Shown here: positions 34,666 to 42,853 of the stretch, one piece after another
How the letters are laid out: every line of letters starts with the position of its first letter
Numbering within the stretch: position 1 is the first letter of the stretch
Source: AP-15 sp963735445
Lineage (GTDB): Bacteria; Pseudomonadota; Alphaproteobacteria; ATCC43930; CGMCC-115725
Reading direction: 5' to 3'
Assembly: GCA_963735445.1 (NCBI GenBank)
Contig: CAVTLC010000034.1
Coordinates: forward strand, 51,338 to 115,337
DNA: 64,000 nucleotides
Notes under the pieces: generated by a model
The model's input: only the letters and a program-made list of their open reading frames with translations
What the model was told of the DNA's origin: nothing
Database searches by the model: none
Translations under genes and position numbers: made by a program

Positions 34666-35646
34666 TCAGATCCCCAGAGTGCGCGCGTAAGCTTCGGGAT
34701 AACGCGGGCCGGCAGCGGCACCCGGCCGGAAGATCTCGTCGAGCTGCCGCAATGTCGCGGCGGAAAGGTTGAGGTCAGCCGCCGCGGCGTTTTCTTCGAG
34801 CCGATGACGGTGACTGGTCCCGGGAATCGGCACGATGTAATCGCCACGCGACAGCACCCAAGCGATCGCCAGCTGCGCCGGCGTGCAGCGCTCGGCTGCC
34901 GCGAGCCGCCGCAGTTCGCCGATGAGGTCCAAATTGTGCCGCAAATTCTCGCCCGCAAAGCGCGGCATGTTGCGCCGCGCGTCGCCGGCGCCGAGATCGT
35001 CGGCGGCCTTGACCGTGCCGGTCAGAAAGCCGCGGCCGAGCGGGCTGTAGCCGACAAAGCCGATGCCGAGTTGTCGGCACAGCGGCAAGATCGTGTCCTC
35101 GACATCGCGCGACCACAGCGAATATTCGATTTGGACAGCACTCATCGGATGGACCGCATGGGCGCGCCGGATGGTCTCCGGCCCGGCTTCCGAGATTCCA
35201 AGAAACCGGACCTTGCCGGCGTGGACCAAATCGCTCATTGCGCCGACCGTCTCCTCGATCGGCACCTTGGGATCGACCCGGTGGATATAGTAGAGGTCGA
35301 TCACATCGGTCCCGAGCCGCGCCAGGCTCTCGTCGCAGGCGCGGCGAACGTAATCCGGGTTGCCCTCGCCCGCGGCCGATCCATCCGGATTACGCCCCAT
35401 ATTGCCGAACTTGGTGGCGACCACGTATCGGTCGCGATGGCCCTTGAGCACGCGTGCGATCAGCTCCTCGTTGCGTCCCTTGCCGTAGGCGTCCGAGGTA
35501 TCCAGCATATCGACGCCGAGTTCGGCGGCGCGCTCGAGGGTGGCGATTGCCTCGGCGGGATCGGGCTCGCCATAAAACGGCGTCATCGTGGCACAGCCGA
35601 GTCCGATCGCGGCGACCTCCAAATCTCCGAGCTTGCGGCGCTGCAT
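34666..35646 (-). CDS. Aldo/keto reductase
   Basis: A 326-residue NADPH-dependent aldo/keto reductase. N-terminal MQRRKLGDLEVAAIGLGCAT, GVDMLDTSDAYGKGRNEELI (catalytic Asp and Tyr near residues 47-52), the catalytic Lys in YVVATKFGNM, the His in DLYYIHRVDP, and C-terminal IPIPGTSHRHRLEENAAAAD. The start at 35646 has AAGGAAG upstream; an open extension upstream is unsupported. Probably co-transcribed with the luciferase-like gene downstream. Confidence 0.92.
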   Translation of the reverse strand: MQRRKLGDLEVAAIGLGCATMTPFYGEPDPAEAIATLERAAELGVDMLDTSDAYGKGRNEELIARVLKGHRDRYVVATKFGNMGRNPDGSAAGEGNPDYVRRACDESLARLGTDVIDLYYIHRVDPKVPIEETVGAMSDLVHAGKVRFLGISEAGPETIRRAHAVHPMSAVQIEYSLWSRDVEDTILPLCRQLGIGFVGYSPLGRGFLTGTVKAADDLGAGDARRNMPRFAGENLRHNLDLIGELRRLAAAERCTPAQLAIAWVLSRGDYIVPIPGTSHRHRLEENAAAADLNLSAATLRQLDEIFRPGAAAGPRYPEAYARTLGI

Positions 35647-35824
35647 CTGCTTCCTTTCCGCTGAGATGATCTTGGCGATGGCGGGCATCCTAACGCGCCG
35701 TCTCGCCGTTCCAACAACAATGCACAGAGGTTTGGCAGTATTGCTTATCGAGATTAGGGACAGGGAAGGCCCGTGCTCGTTGCGGCAATCCGTGAAGTCC
35801 CGCGAGGGATTGCCGGCCGGCGCC

Positions 35825-36682
35825 TCAAGTCCTGAGTTGCGGTATCAGCTTCGCCCAGCGGTCGAGCAATGGCAGGATCTCGTCTTCTTTGGAAGCGGGC
35901 AGGCGCACGGTCATGCGCGTGACGCCAAGATCGCGGTTGCGCTTTAAGAGATCGAGATCCTCGGGCGCACCACCCAGGGTCACCGACAACGAACGCCAAT
36001 CCCGGCCGGCCTCTTCGGCCATTTGACGCCAGCGCGGCATGAACTCCTCGGGGCTGCCTGAGCCAGCGCTCGGCGCCGCCGGCAGTATGCCGTCGCCATA
36101 GCGCAGCGCCCGCCGCGCCGCGAGACGAAAGGCGCCGCCGACGATGACCGGCGGGTGCGGTTTCTGCACCGGCTTGGGCCAGCTGTTCATTGCTGGGAAA
36201 TCGACGATTTGCCCGTGATATTCCGCGACGTCCTTGGTCCAGATCTCCTTCATCGCCTCGACCTGCTCGCGCATTTTGCGGGTGCGGGTCTCGTATACGG
36301 TACCGTGGTCTTCCATTTCTTCGGCATTCCAGCCGCAGCCGATGCCGAACAGAAACCGGCCCTTTGAGATCTGGTCGAGCGAGGCAACACTCTTCGCCGT
36401 CTGGATCGTGTCGCGCTGGACGATGAGGCAGACGGCAGTGCCCAGCTTGAGGCGGGTGGTGACAGCCGCCGCGGCACTCAGCGTGACGAACGGATCCATG
36501 ACATCGTAATACTGCTTGGTCAGCGCCGCTTCGCCCTGCGGGTGGGTGAACCGGCGGGTCACCGGAATGTGCGAATGCTCGGCCACCCACAACGAGTCAA
36601 AACCGCGCTCTTCCAGCGCCACTGCAAGCGCGGTCGGCGAAATCGAATAGTCCGTAAAGAAAATCGCAGCCCCGATTTCCAT
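35825..36682 (-). CDS. LLM class F420-dependent-type oxidoreductase (TIGR03619-like)
   Basis: A 285-residue luciferase-like enzyme. MEIGAAIFFTDYSISPTALA, ERGFDSLWVAEHSHIPVTRR (the A-EHSHIP motif of TIGR03619), AVCLIVQRDTIQTAKSVASL, GRFLFGIGCGWNAEEMEDHG, PKPVQKPHPPVIVGG. This subgroup often has F420 dependence in actinobacteria; in proteobacteria an FMN cofactor is also possible. Substrate unknown. Downstream (35784-35814) there is an 8-bp GGCAATCC/GGATTGCC inverted repeat with no T-run. Confidence 0.88.
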   Translation of the reverse strand: MEIGAAIFFTDYSISPTALAVALEERGFDSLWVAEHSHIPVTRRFTHPQGEAALTKQYYDVMDPFVTLSAAAAVTTRLKLGTAVCLIVQRDTIQTAKSVASLDQISKGRFLFGIGCGWNAEEMEDHGTVYETRTRKMREQVEAMKEIWTKDVAEYHGQIVDFPAMNSWPKPVQKPHPPVIVGGAFRLAARRALRYGDGILPAAPSAGSGSPEEFMPRWRQMAEEAGRDWRSLSVTLGGAPEDLDLLKRNRDLGVTRMTVRLPASKEDEILPLLDRWAKLIPQLRT

Positions 36683-36853
36683 ATCCCCGCTCCCTCACGT
36701 TGCCGGTCTTTTATAACCCGATTGCTCCCCAATCTCGCCTCGATCGACTCCGCCGCTGTCGGAGATTGTAGAGGCCTTGCGCGCCATCGTCTCGCGCCTC
36801 ATTCAGCCGCTCGATCCGCGCCGAAGCTACTTAAATCCATGCTTGGGCATGGG

Positions 36854-36882
36854 TTGACGGGGGCCGGCGTGTGTTCTATCAA
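36854..36882 (+). promoter_or_regulatory. Sigma-70-like promoter for MATE leader RNA
   Basis: TTGACG at 36854-36859, a 17-base spacer, then TATCAA at 36877-36882. The predicted start (about seven bases later) falls on the ATG at 36889, so the leader ORF may be leaderless. Spacing and the -35 box are excellent; the -10 box matches four of six. Prediction only. Confidence 0.55.
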
Positions 36883-36888
36883 TCGATC

Positions 36889-36972
36889 ATGAGTTGCGCG
36901 TTCGCATCCCTTATGGCCAGCACCCCATCGCGCGGCATCGCCGTGGGGCCCGAGGGTATGCGCGCGCGCTAG
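36889..36972 (+). CDS. Putative leader peptide of the MATE gene
   Basis: A 27-residue ORF (MSCAFASLMASTPSRG, then IAVGPEGMRAR, stop TAG at 36970-36972) that begins at the predicted transcription start. It is followed 23 bases later by a strong intrinsic terminator. This layout matches leaderless attenuator peptides such as rhizobial TrpL, but codon content shows no obvious amino-acid bias, so a control codon is not apparent. Could be a chance frame within a small non-coding RNA. Confidence 0.35.
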   Translation: MSCAFASLMASTPSRGIAVGPEGMRAR

Positions 36973-36995
36973 ATAGACCACACGCGACAAGTCGG

Positions 36996-37031
36996 GGCCC
37001 CGCTGAGACCAGTCGGGGCCTTTTGTTTTTT
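36996..37031 (+). terminator. Intrinsic terminator/attenuator upstream of MATE gene
   Basis: A perfect 7-bp stem GGCCCCG (36996-37002) and CGGGGCC (37014-37020) with an 11-base loop, followed by TTTTGTTTTTT (37021-37031). No gene precedes it on this strand, so it ends a short transcript from the promoter at 36854. An alternative pairing of GGGGCCCGA (36945-36953) with TCGGGGCCCC (36992-37001, one bulge) would block it, as in attenuation. Confidence 0.8.
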
Positions 37032-37084
37032 GGGTTTCCGACGGAGTTCGGCGGCGGCCTCTCGGCAACGAAAGAGAGAGCCAC

Positions 37085-38503
37085 ATGGAACCGGCCGATC
37101 ACATCGCTGAGCGGCGTCACCGTGTTTTGAGGCATGGCCTCGGCCGGGAATTGCCGGCGACCTTTGCGCTCGCGGCCCCGTTTGCCGCGGCAAATCTGGC
37201 GCAAATGGCGATGGGTGTTACGAACACGGTGCTGGTCGGGCGGCTAGGGGCGGTACCGCTCGCTGCCGCTGGGCTCGGCGGAATGTTCTATTTCACTCTT
37301 GGCATCGTGATTCAGGGAGTTCTATTCGCGGTGGCGCCGCTCGCTGCCCATGCCCGCGGCGCCGGCGATCGCCATGCCGCAGGTCGGATTGCCGGCGCCG
37401 GGCTCGTCCTTGCGATCCTGTTGTCATTGCCCTTCGTCGCGGCGTTGACGGGCCTGCATCACCTGCTTGAGGTGGTGGGTTACGATGCCGGGCTCGCCGC
37501 CGAGATCGACGATTATTTACGGGCATTGGCGTGGGGAGGACCTGCGTTTCTGGGTTTTGCGGTGCTGCGCAGCGTGCTCGCCGCATTTTCGCAGGCCCGT
37601 TCTCTGATGGTGGTCCTGTTGATCGGGGTTGCCATCAATGCGCTGCTGAGCTGGTCGATGATCTTTGGCCATCTCGGGATGCCCGCCCTCGGCGTCGTCG
37701 GCTCAGGTTATGCCAGCGCCGTCAACCAATGGCTGATGCTGGGCGGCCTCGCATTGTGCATCCATTGGAGCGCCGACTTCGCCGATTTGCACTTATTGCG
37801 TGACGCCGTTGCAGTGCGCTGGACCGAACTGGCGAGCATCCTGCGGCTCGGCATTCCAATTGGCGCGATCCGGGGGATCGAGGCCGGTGTCTTCACCGCC
37901 ACGGGAATCTTGATGGGCCTGTTGGGGGCAGCGGCACTCGGCGCTCACCAGCTGGTGATCAATTGCGCGAGCATCAGCTTTATGGTGCCGCTCGGTCTGA
38001 GCCAAGCCGCTACTGTGCGCGTCGCCTACCAGGTCGGCGCTGGGCGACCGTTCGCGGCACGCCAGGCTGGGTTCGTGGCGCTAGCACTCGGGATCGGGTT
38101 TATGGCAGCGGCGGCATTGCTGATGTTGATGATACCCCAGAGCATTATCGCGGTTTATGTCGACACCGCCGACCCAGCCAATCGCGAGCTGGTGCTAATT
38201 GCGCGGCATCTGATCGTGATTGCTGCGATTTTCCAGGTGTTCGACGGCATGCAGACGATCGCCGTAGGCGCGTTGCGGGGTTATCAGGACACGGTGATCC
38301 CGTTATTGTTGGCTAGCCTCGGCTATTGGGGCGTCGGGTTTCTCGGCGGTTGGCTATTCGCCTTCCCGCTCGGCTACGGTGCCGTCGGATTATGGTGGGG
38401 CCTCGCTCTCGGGCTCGCGACCGTCGCCATCTTGCTGACTCTGCGGCTGCATCTGCTGATGCCGCCGCTCAGCCAAAGACCCCAGACGGTCGCTGTCGGC
38501 TAA
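37085..38503 (+). CDS. MATE family multidrug efflux transporter
   Basis: A 472-residue 12-helix MATE/NorM-type exporter, driven by Na+ or H+. It shows the two pseudo-symmetric halves: AAPFAAANLAQMAMGVTNTV with LVGRLGAVPLAAAGLGG (first MATE domain) and GIPIGAIRGIEAGVFTATGI with LGLSQAATVRVAYQVGAGRP and IFQVFDGMQTIAVGALRGYQ (second). Substrates are probably cationic drugs or dyes. It has AAAGAGAG before ATG 37085 and is preceded by a promoter and attenuator-like leader, which suggests induced expression. Next is an aldo/keto reductase, 82 bases downstream. Confidence 0.92.
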   Translation: MEPADHIAERRHRVLRHGLGRELPATFALAAPFAAANLAQMAMGVTNTVLVGRLGAVPLAAAGLGGMFYFTLGIVIQGVLFAVAPLAAHARGAGDRHAAGRIAGAGLVLAILLSLPFVAALTGLHHLLEVVGYDAGLAAEIDDYLRALAWGGPAFLGFAVLRSVLAAFSQARSLMVVLLIGVAINALLSWSMIFGHLGMPALGVVGSGYASAVNQWLMLGGLALCIHWSADFADLHLLRDAVAVRWTELASILRLGIPIGAIRGIEAGVFTATGILMGLLGAAALGAHQLVINCASISFMVPLGLSQAATVRVAYQVGAGRPFAARQAGFVALALGIGFMAAAALLMLMIPQSIIAVYVDTADPANRELVLIARHLIVIAAIFQVFDGMQTIAVGALRGYQDTVIPLLLASLGYWGVGFLGGWLFAFPLGYGAVGLWWGLALGLATVAILLTLRLHLLMPPLSQRPQTVAVG

Positions 38504-38585
38504 CCAACCACCGAGGCTCGGTCCGCCCGTGTCGCGCTCGGTGGCGGCGATGGTAATTGACACCGGTTCATGGGAAAGCGTGGGG

Positions 38586-39554
38586 ATGAAGCAGCATCGT
38601 TTGGGAACACTCTGGCCGGTATCGGCATTGACCTTGGGCGGCGGCGGGCTCGGCCAAGTTTGGGGCGAGACCACCGTCGAGGAATGCATTGCGACCGTCC
38701 ATGCCGCGGTCGATGCCGGAATTGACCTCCTTGATCTTGCCCCGCGTTACGGCGACGGCAAGGCGGAGGAAGTGGTCGGCGCGGCCTTTGGCGGTAAGCT
38801 GCCGCCAGGGGTGCGGGTCACCAGCAAATGCAATCTCGGCGAGTTGCCGCCCGCCGAAATCGAGCCGACTTTGCGGCGTTCGATCGCCGGCAGTCTGCAG
38901 CGTCTGCGCCTCGATCGTCTCGATTTGTTCTTTTTACATTCGAACATTGTGCCCGATTCGGTCCATCGTTCGCGCTGGCCCGAGGCTGCCTCGCGCATGA
39001 CCCTTTACGACACCTTTGTCGCCTATGTTCGCCCGACCTTCGAAAAGCTGGTCGAAGAGGGATTGATCGGCGCCTGGGGGCTGACCGGAATCGGGCATCC
39101 CGACACGATCATTCGGGTGCTCGGCGAGACACCACGGCCGGCGGCAGTGCAGTGCATCGCCAATCTGCTCAACTCACCGGGCGCGCTGAAGTTTTTCGAC
39201 GGCCCGGCAAAGCCGCGCGAAATTATCGCCGCGGCCCGCGCCAACGGGGTCGGAGTTATGGGCATCCGCGCCGTGCAGGCGGGGGCTTTGACCAGTGCGC
39301 TCGATCGGATATTGCCGCCCGATCACCCCGAAATGCGCGACTATGAACGAGCCGCGGGATTTCGCCGGTTGGCGGCGGAGCTGGGTACGAGCCCGGCGGC
39401 CCTCGCCCACCGCTATGCGCTGTCGCTCGGCGTCGATACCCTGGTGCTCGGCGTCAAGAACCGCACCGAATTGGCCGAATGCGTCGCCGCGGCCGAAGCC
39501 GGGCCATTACCGGCCAATTTGATTGCGCGCGTCGATGCGTCGATCGCCGCATAG
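38586..39554 (+). CDS. Aldo/keto reductase
   Basis: About 322 residues, AKR family of the pyridoxal 4-dehydrogenase/D-threo-aldose dehydrogenase-like group. Motifs: MKQHRLGTLWPVSALTLGGG, GIDLLDLAPRYGDGKAEEVV (Asp then Tyr), VRVTSKCNLGE (catalytic Lys), DLFFLHSN (His), and LVLGVKNRTELAECV near the end. The start is uncertain: ATG at 38586 begins near the family N-terminus, ATG 38550 and GTG 38529 are alternatives, and none has a strong ribosome site. Substrate not known. Confidence 0.87.
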   Translation: MKQHRLGTLWPVSALTLGGGGLGQVWGETTVEECIATVHAAVDAGIDLLDLAPRYGDGKAEEVVGAAFGGKLPPGVRVTSKCNLGELPPAEIEPTLRRSIAGSLQRLRLDRLDLFFLHSNIVPDSVHRSRWPEAASRMTLYDTFVAYVRPTFEKLVEEGLIGAWGLTGIGHPDTIIRVLGETPRPAAVQCIANLLNSPGALKFFDGPAKPREIIAAARANGVGVMGIRAVQAGALTSALDRILPPDHPEMRDYERAAGFRRLAAELGTSPAALAHRYALSLGVDTLVLGVKNRTELAECVAAAEAGPLPANLIARVDASIAA

Positions 39555-39616
39555 TATTCGAGGAGTTCGTTGCCATCGAGGCCGGCCAGGCAACGCGGGC
39601 TGTCACCGCCTGCCAT

Positions 39617-39667
39617 CCCGATCAAGCTCGGGTTCCATTTGACCATGGGTACCGGCCTTCGCCGGTA
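39617..39667. repeat. Pair of extragenic palindromes
   Basis: Two short hairpins in the 170-base convergent gap: CCCGA/TCGGG at 39617-39632 and a perfect TACCGGC-CTTC-GCCGGTA at 39650-39667. They are the same style as the elements near 105 and 44061 and likely belong to a REP-like family; the second may also help end transcription. Confidence 0.6.
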
Positions 39668-39724
39668 TGACAAGAAGGATTTACGGGCACGCCATAGACG
39701 CGTCCGCGTCGCAAGACGGCTAGT

Positions 39725-40498
39725 CTAGGGCGCCTCGAGCTCGTAGATGATAAACAACTCGATCAGGATCGAATGCTCGTAAACGATCCGCGCGTGAAAT
39801 CCGGCTTGGTCGATCAAATGCCCGAAGAGGGCGAGGTCGGAATCCGACGACACCATGACGTAGAGCCGCCCTCCCGGGTTTAGGCGCTGGCGCGATTGGT
39901 CGAACAACGCCGCGACATCGCGGTAGTGCGGGCCGGCATGCCAACCGCGATCGGCGAGATCGCGCGGTTCGCCGGCATGTTTTGGCGGGCTCGACAGGAT
40001 CACATCGAACATCGGCCGCGCAGCCAGCGCCGACAGCAGGTCGCAGCACACCCCGGTAACGCGGTCGCCAAGGCCGTTCCGACCGGCGTTGTCGGTGGCG
40101 TTCAGCGCGGCGTTCGGGTTGATGTCAGTGGCGATTACATGGCGGGCGCCAGCGCGCGCTGCCGCTAGCGCCAAGATCCCGGAGCCGGTTCCGATATCGA
40201 TGACGCGCTTGCCGGTCAGATCGAGACGGCTGATAAATTCGGCAAAGCACTCGCTGCTAATAAAATAGCGCGGATGAAAAACCGTCGGGCGCACCGTCAA
40301 GCGAAAACCCGCCGCTCGAGTGATACGGGTTTGGCCGCGAGAAAGAATAAAATGATACGAAAAGAAGTGAATGAAGCGCCGCAGCAGGCGGCGGAATGGC
40401 CCATGCGGCTTGCCGGCATATCGCCGCGGCGCAACCTTCCCGCGAGCTGCGCCGATCTCGACAGCGCCACGCGTCGCGACCGGCATCAACGCCGCCAT
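39725..40498 (-). CDS. Class I SAM-dependent methyltransferase (HemK/RsmC-like fold)
   Basis: About 257 residues. Motif I is RVIDIGTGSGILALAAARAG, motif II is HVIATDINPNAALNATDNA, and the N/D-PP-Y-like motif IV is ILSSPPKHAGEP. This MTS-type pattern is seen in enzymes that modify N atoms of Asn/Gln, adenine or guanine in RNA or proteins; no target is assignable. The start is uncertain; ATG at 40498 follows a GAGAG site 32 bases after the upstream stop, but longer starts to 40603 overlap the deaminase gene. It has an Arg-rich region near residue 33 (RRLLRRFIHFF). Confidence 0.82.
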   Translation of the reverse strand: MAALMPVATRGAVEIGAARGKVAPRRYAGKPHGPFRRLLRRFIHFFSYHFILSRGQTRITRAAGFRLTVRPTVFHPRYFISSECFAEFISRLDLTGKRVIDIGTGSGILALAAARAGARHVIATDINPNAALNATDNAGRNGLGDRVTGVCCDLLSALAARPMFDVILSSPPKHAGEPRDLADRGWHAGPHYRDVAALFDQSRQRLNPGGRLYVMVSSDSDLALFGHLIDQAGFHARIVYEHSILIELFIIYELEAP

Positions 40499-40529
40499 AC
40501 CGAAATGCTCTCTAGGCGAGCCGGCCGGA

Positions 40530-41279
40530 TCATAAATCGTCACCGCCTGCGAGCGAGCCTGGGGCGCGATTTCGCGACGAGCCAATTCGCATAAACATGA
40601 CATGCAAATGGTGCCACAACGATTGGCTCCGGGCCGGCCGCACATGGACGCGGCCATCGTCGACGCAAGGTGCGGTCAAGAGCCCGCGCAGTTTGATCAT
40701 TTGCCAGGCGAACGGGCTCCAGTCGCGCCAGGCCTGTTGCGCTTCACGCAGCATCACGCCGCTGACGACCTCGGGCACCGCCCCAAAGATCTCGGGAATG
40801 CGGTTCGACAACCCGTCGTCGCGCAAGATGTTCCATTTCGAGTGGCCGCCCATCACCGGCGAGCCGAGGGCATAGACGACCCGGCCGACCCATGCTTCGC
40901 GAATGCAATAGGCGCACATCGGGCACGGCTCGATGTTCGAATAAAGCGTGTAATCGCGCAACCGCTCCCGTCCGCCGGCTTTTTGCGCCTGCGACAGCGC
41001 GATGATCTCGGCATGGCGCGAAACATCGGCGGCGCGGATCGTGCTGTTGATCGCTTCCGCCATAATTTGCCCATTGCGGGCGATGACCGTGCCAAACGGA
41101 TATTCCCCCTTGCTGACCGCGATCCGCGACAGCTCGATGCATCGCGCCATCATGGCTTTGTCGGTTGCGCCGACCAGCGCTTCATCCGGCGCGGCTATTT
41201 CGCGGGCCCCGGCGCCGCGGAGGATCGCAGTCTCGGCCGGCTCGTCTGGCCGCGATAGCGGCTCCGACAGGATCGTCAC
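40530..41279 (-). CDS. Nucleoside deaminase (cytidine/guanine deaminase-like)
   Basis: About 249 residues, zinc deaminase of the CMP/dCMP or guanine deaminase superfamily. Zinc ligands are in DVSRHAEIIAL (HAE) and PCPMCAYC (PCXXC), and the distal VYALGSPVMGGHSKWN region is present. The substrate is unknown. Two oddities: an N-terminal tail of about 40 residues before the domain, and a C-terminal tail of about 50 residues (TAPCVDDGRVHVRPARSQSL on) beyond the point where relatives usually end (KLRGLL). A one-base indel in the GGG before that point would end the gene at once, so the tail may be an artefact. GTG start at 41279. Confidence 0.85.
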   Translation of the reverse strand: MTILSEPLSRPDEPAETAILRGAGAREIAAPDEALVGATDKAMMARCIELSRIAVSKGEYPFGTVIARNGQIMAEAINSTIRAADVSRHAEIIALSQAQKAGGRERLRDYTLYSNIEPCPMCAYCIREAWVGRVVYALGSPVMGGHSKWNILRDDGLSNRIPEIFGAVPEVVSGVMLREAQQAWRDWSPFAWQMIKLRGLLTAPCVDDGRVHVRPARSQSLWHHLHVMFMRIGSSRNRAPGSLAGGDDL

Positions 41280-41532
41280 GGAGCGCTCTTGACGATGCGG
41301 GCCATGGCGAATTTCCTCGCTGCTGTTCCAAGAGCCGCAGGGCGCACTCGCGCCGCGCGGTGAGTTCGACCGAGCTATAAACGTCGCTCACCCTCAGGTG
41401 TTCTCGGCGCGCGGTGAATTTCCTACTGAGCGAGGGCGCGAAGGCTGCTGAGCATATCAACCGGTAGACCGGATCGCGCGGGAGTGACAATTTGAAGCCC
41501 GGCCGGTCTTGGCGAGCAGAAGGATGATCCGA

Positions 41533-42741
41533 ATGAGTCAGGCGCTTTCAGGGATTCGTGTGATCGATTTCACCCACGACCAGGCCGGACCCTCCTGCAC
41601 CCAGATGCTGGCATGGCTCGGCGCCGATGTGATCAAGATCGAACGACCGCCGCATGGCGACCGGGCCCGGCGGCTGTGGAACATGGATAATCCGAACCTC
41701 GACAGCTTCTTTTTCCTGCTGCTCAACAGCTGCAAGCGCAGCATCGTGCTCGACCTGAAAACCGCCGAGGGCAAGGAGATCGCGCGCCGCCTGGTCGGCG
41801 AATGCGACATTGTCGCGGAGAATTTGGGGCCCGGGGTCATGGAGCGTCTCGGCCTCGGCTGGGAGGCGGTGCGGGAGCTCAATCCGCGAGCGATCTACGC
41901 CTCGGTCAAGGGCTTTGGCTCGTACGGTCCCTATAGCGGGTTCAAATGCTTTGAGCCGGTGGCGCAGGCGACCTCCGGCGCGATGAGCGTGACCGGCGAG
42001 GCCGACGGGCCGCCGCTGGTCAACGGCGCCAATATCGGCGATTCCGGCACCGGCATGCACCTCGCGATCGCGATCCTCGCCGCCCTGGTGCAGCGCGGCC
42101 AGACCGGCCGCGGCCAGCTCGTCGAAGTGGCGATGCAGGAAGCCGTGCTGAACCTGACGCGGGTCAAATACACCGGCACTTTAGCCACCGGCAAGCCGCT
42201 CGAGCGCACCGGCAACCGCTCGGCGACCGGCGGCTGGTCCGATCTGGTGCGCTGCGCCGGCAGCGGCCGCAACGACTACGTCTACATGATCATCCCGCCC
42301 GACAATCCCGAGATGTTCGCTGCGGTGACCGAGGTGATCGGCCGTCCGGAACTGCGCAGCGATGAGCGCTTTGCCAGCCCGCCGGCGCGCGCCCATAACC
42401 AACAGGCGTTGACCGAAATCATCGAGAGCTGGACCCGCAGCCGCGACAAGCACCAAGTCATGCAAGCCTTTGCCGGCCGCGGGATTCCGTGTGGTGCTGT
42501 GCTCGACACCGCCGAGGTGCTGGCCGACCCGCATCTGCGCGAGCGCGGCACGGTGTTCGATCTCGACCACCCGACCCGCGGCCGCTTTTCGATGATCGGC
42601 TGCCCGGTGCGGCTGTCGGATTCGCCGTTCGCGCCCTCCCGCGCCCCGCTCAAGGGCGAGCATACCGAAGACGTGTTGCGCGGTCTCGCCGGCTATTCCG
42701 AGGACGAGATCCGGCAGCTGCGCGATAAGCACGTGATCTGA
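41533..42741 (+). CDS. CaiB/BaiF family CoA-transferase
   Basis: A 402-residue family III CoA-transferase that moves CoA between carboxylic acids. Landmarks: SGIRVIDFTHDQAGPSCTQM LAWLGADVIKIERP, KRSIVLDLKTAEGK, ENLGPGVMERLGLGWEAV, AIYASVKGFGSYGPYSGF, QATSGAMSVTGEADGPP, SGTGMHLAIAILAALVQRGQ. The catalytic Asp is expected near residue 170 in this fold. The start at 41533 (MSQALSG) has AGAAGG upstream with good spacing. It converges on a second CoA-transferase. Substrate unknown. Confidence 0.92.
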   Translation: MSQALSGIRVIDFTHDQAGPSCTQMLAWLGADVIKIERPPHGDRARRLWNMDNPNLDSFFFLLLNSCKRSIVLDLKTAEGKEIARRLVGECDIVAENLGPGVMERLGLGWEAVRELNPRAIYASVKGFGSYGPYSGFKCFEPVAQATSGAMSVTGEADGPPLVNGANIGDSGTGMHLAIAILAALVQRGQTGRGQLVEVAMQEAVLNLTRVKYTGTLATGKPLERTGNRSATGGWSDLVRCAGSGRNDYVYMIIPPDNPEMFAAVTEVIGRPELRSDERFASPPARAHNQQALTEIIESWTRSRDKHQVMQAFAGRGIPCGAVLDTAEVLADPHLRERGTVFDLDHPTRGRFSMIGCPVRLSDSPFAPSRAPLKGEHTEDVLRGLAGYSEDEIRQLRDKHVI

Positions 42742-42853
42742 GAAGCAACTCGTCTCGCGGCGCACGCAGCGGCGAGCGCGGAGGTTAGAAATACCGAGCA
42801 GCGATAATTACGGATGTAGCGCCGCCTCCCGCAGCTCGCGGTGACTAGGATAC

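Noticed and set aside
35784..35814. Inverted repeat GGCAATCC/GGATTGCC as a terminator
   Set aside because: There is a perfect 8-bp stem but no T-run on either strand and a 15-base loop. Not enough for a terminator call; noted only as a hairpin.
36894..37130. Open frame starting at TTG 36894 that runs into the MATE gene region
   Set aside because: It reads through the strong terminator and has no ribosome site; the shorter ORF at 36889 fits the promoter better.
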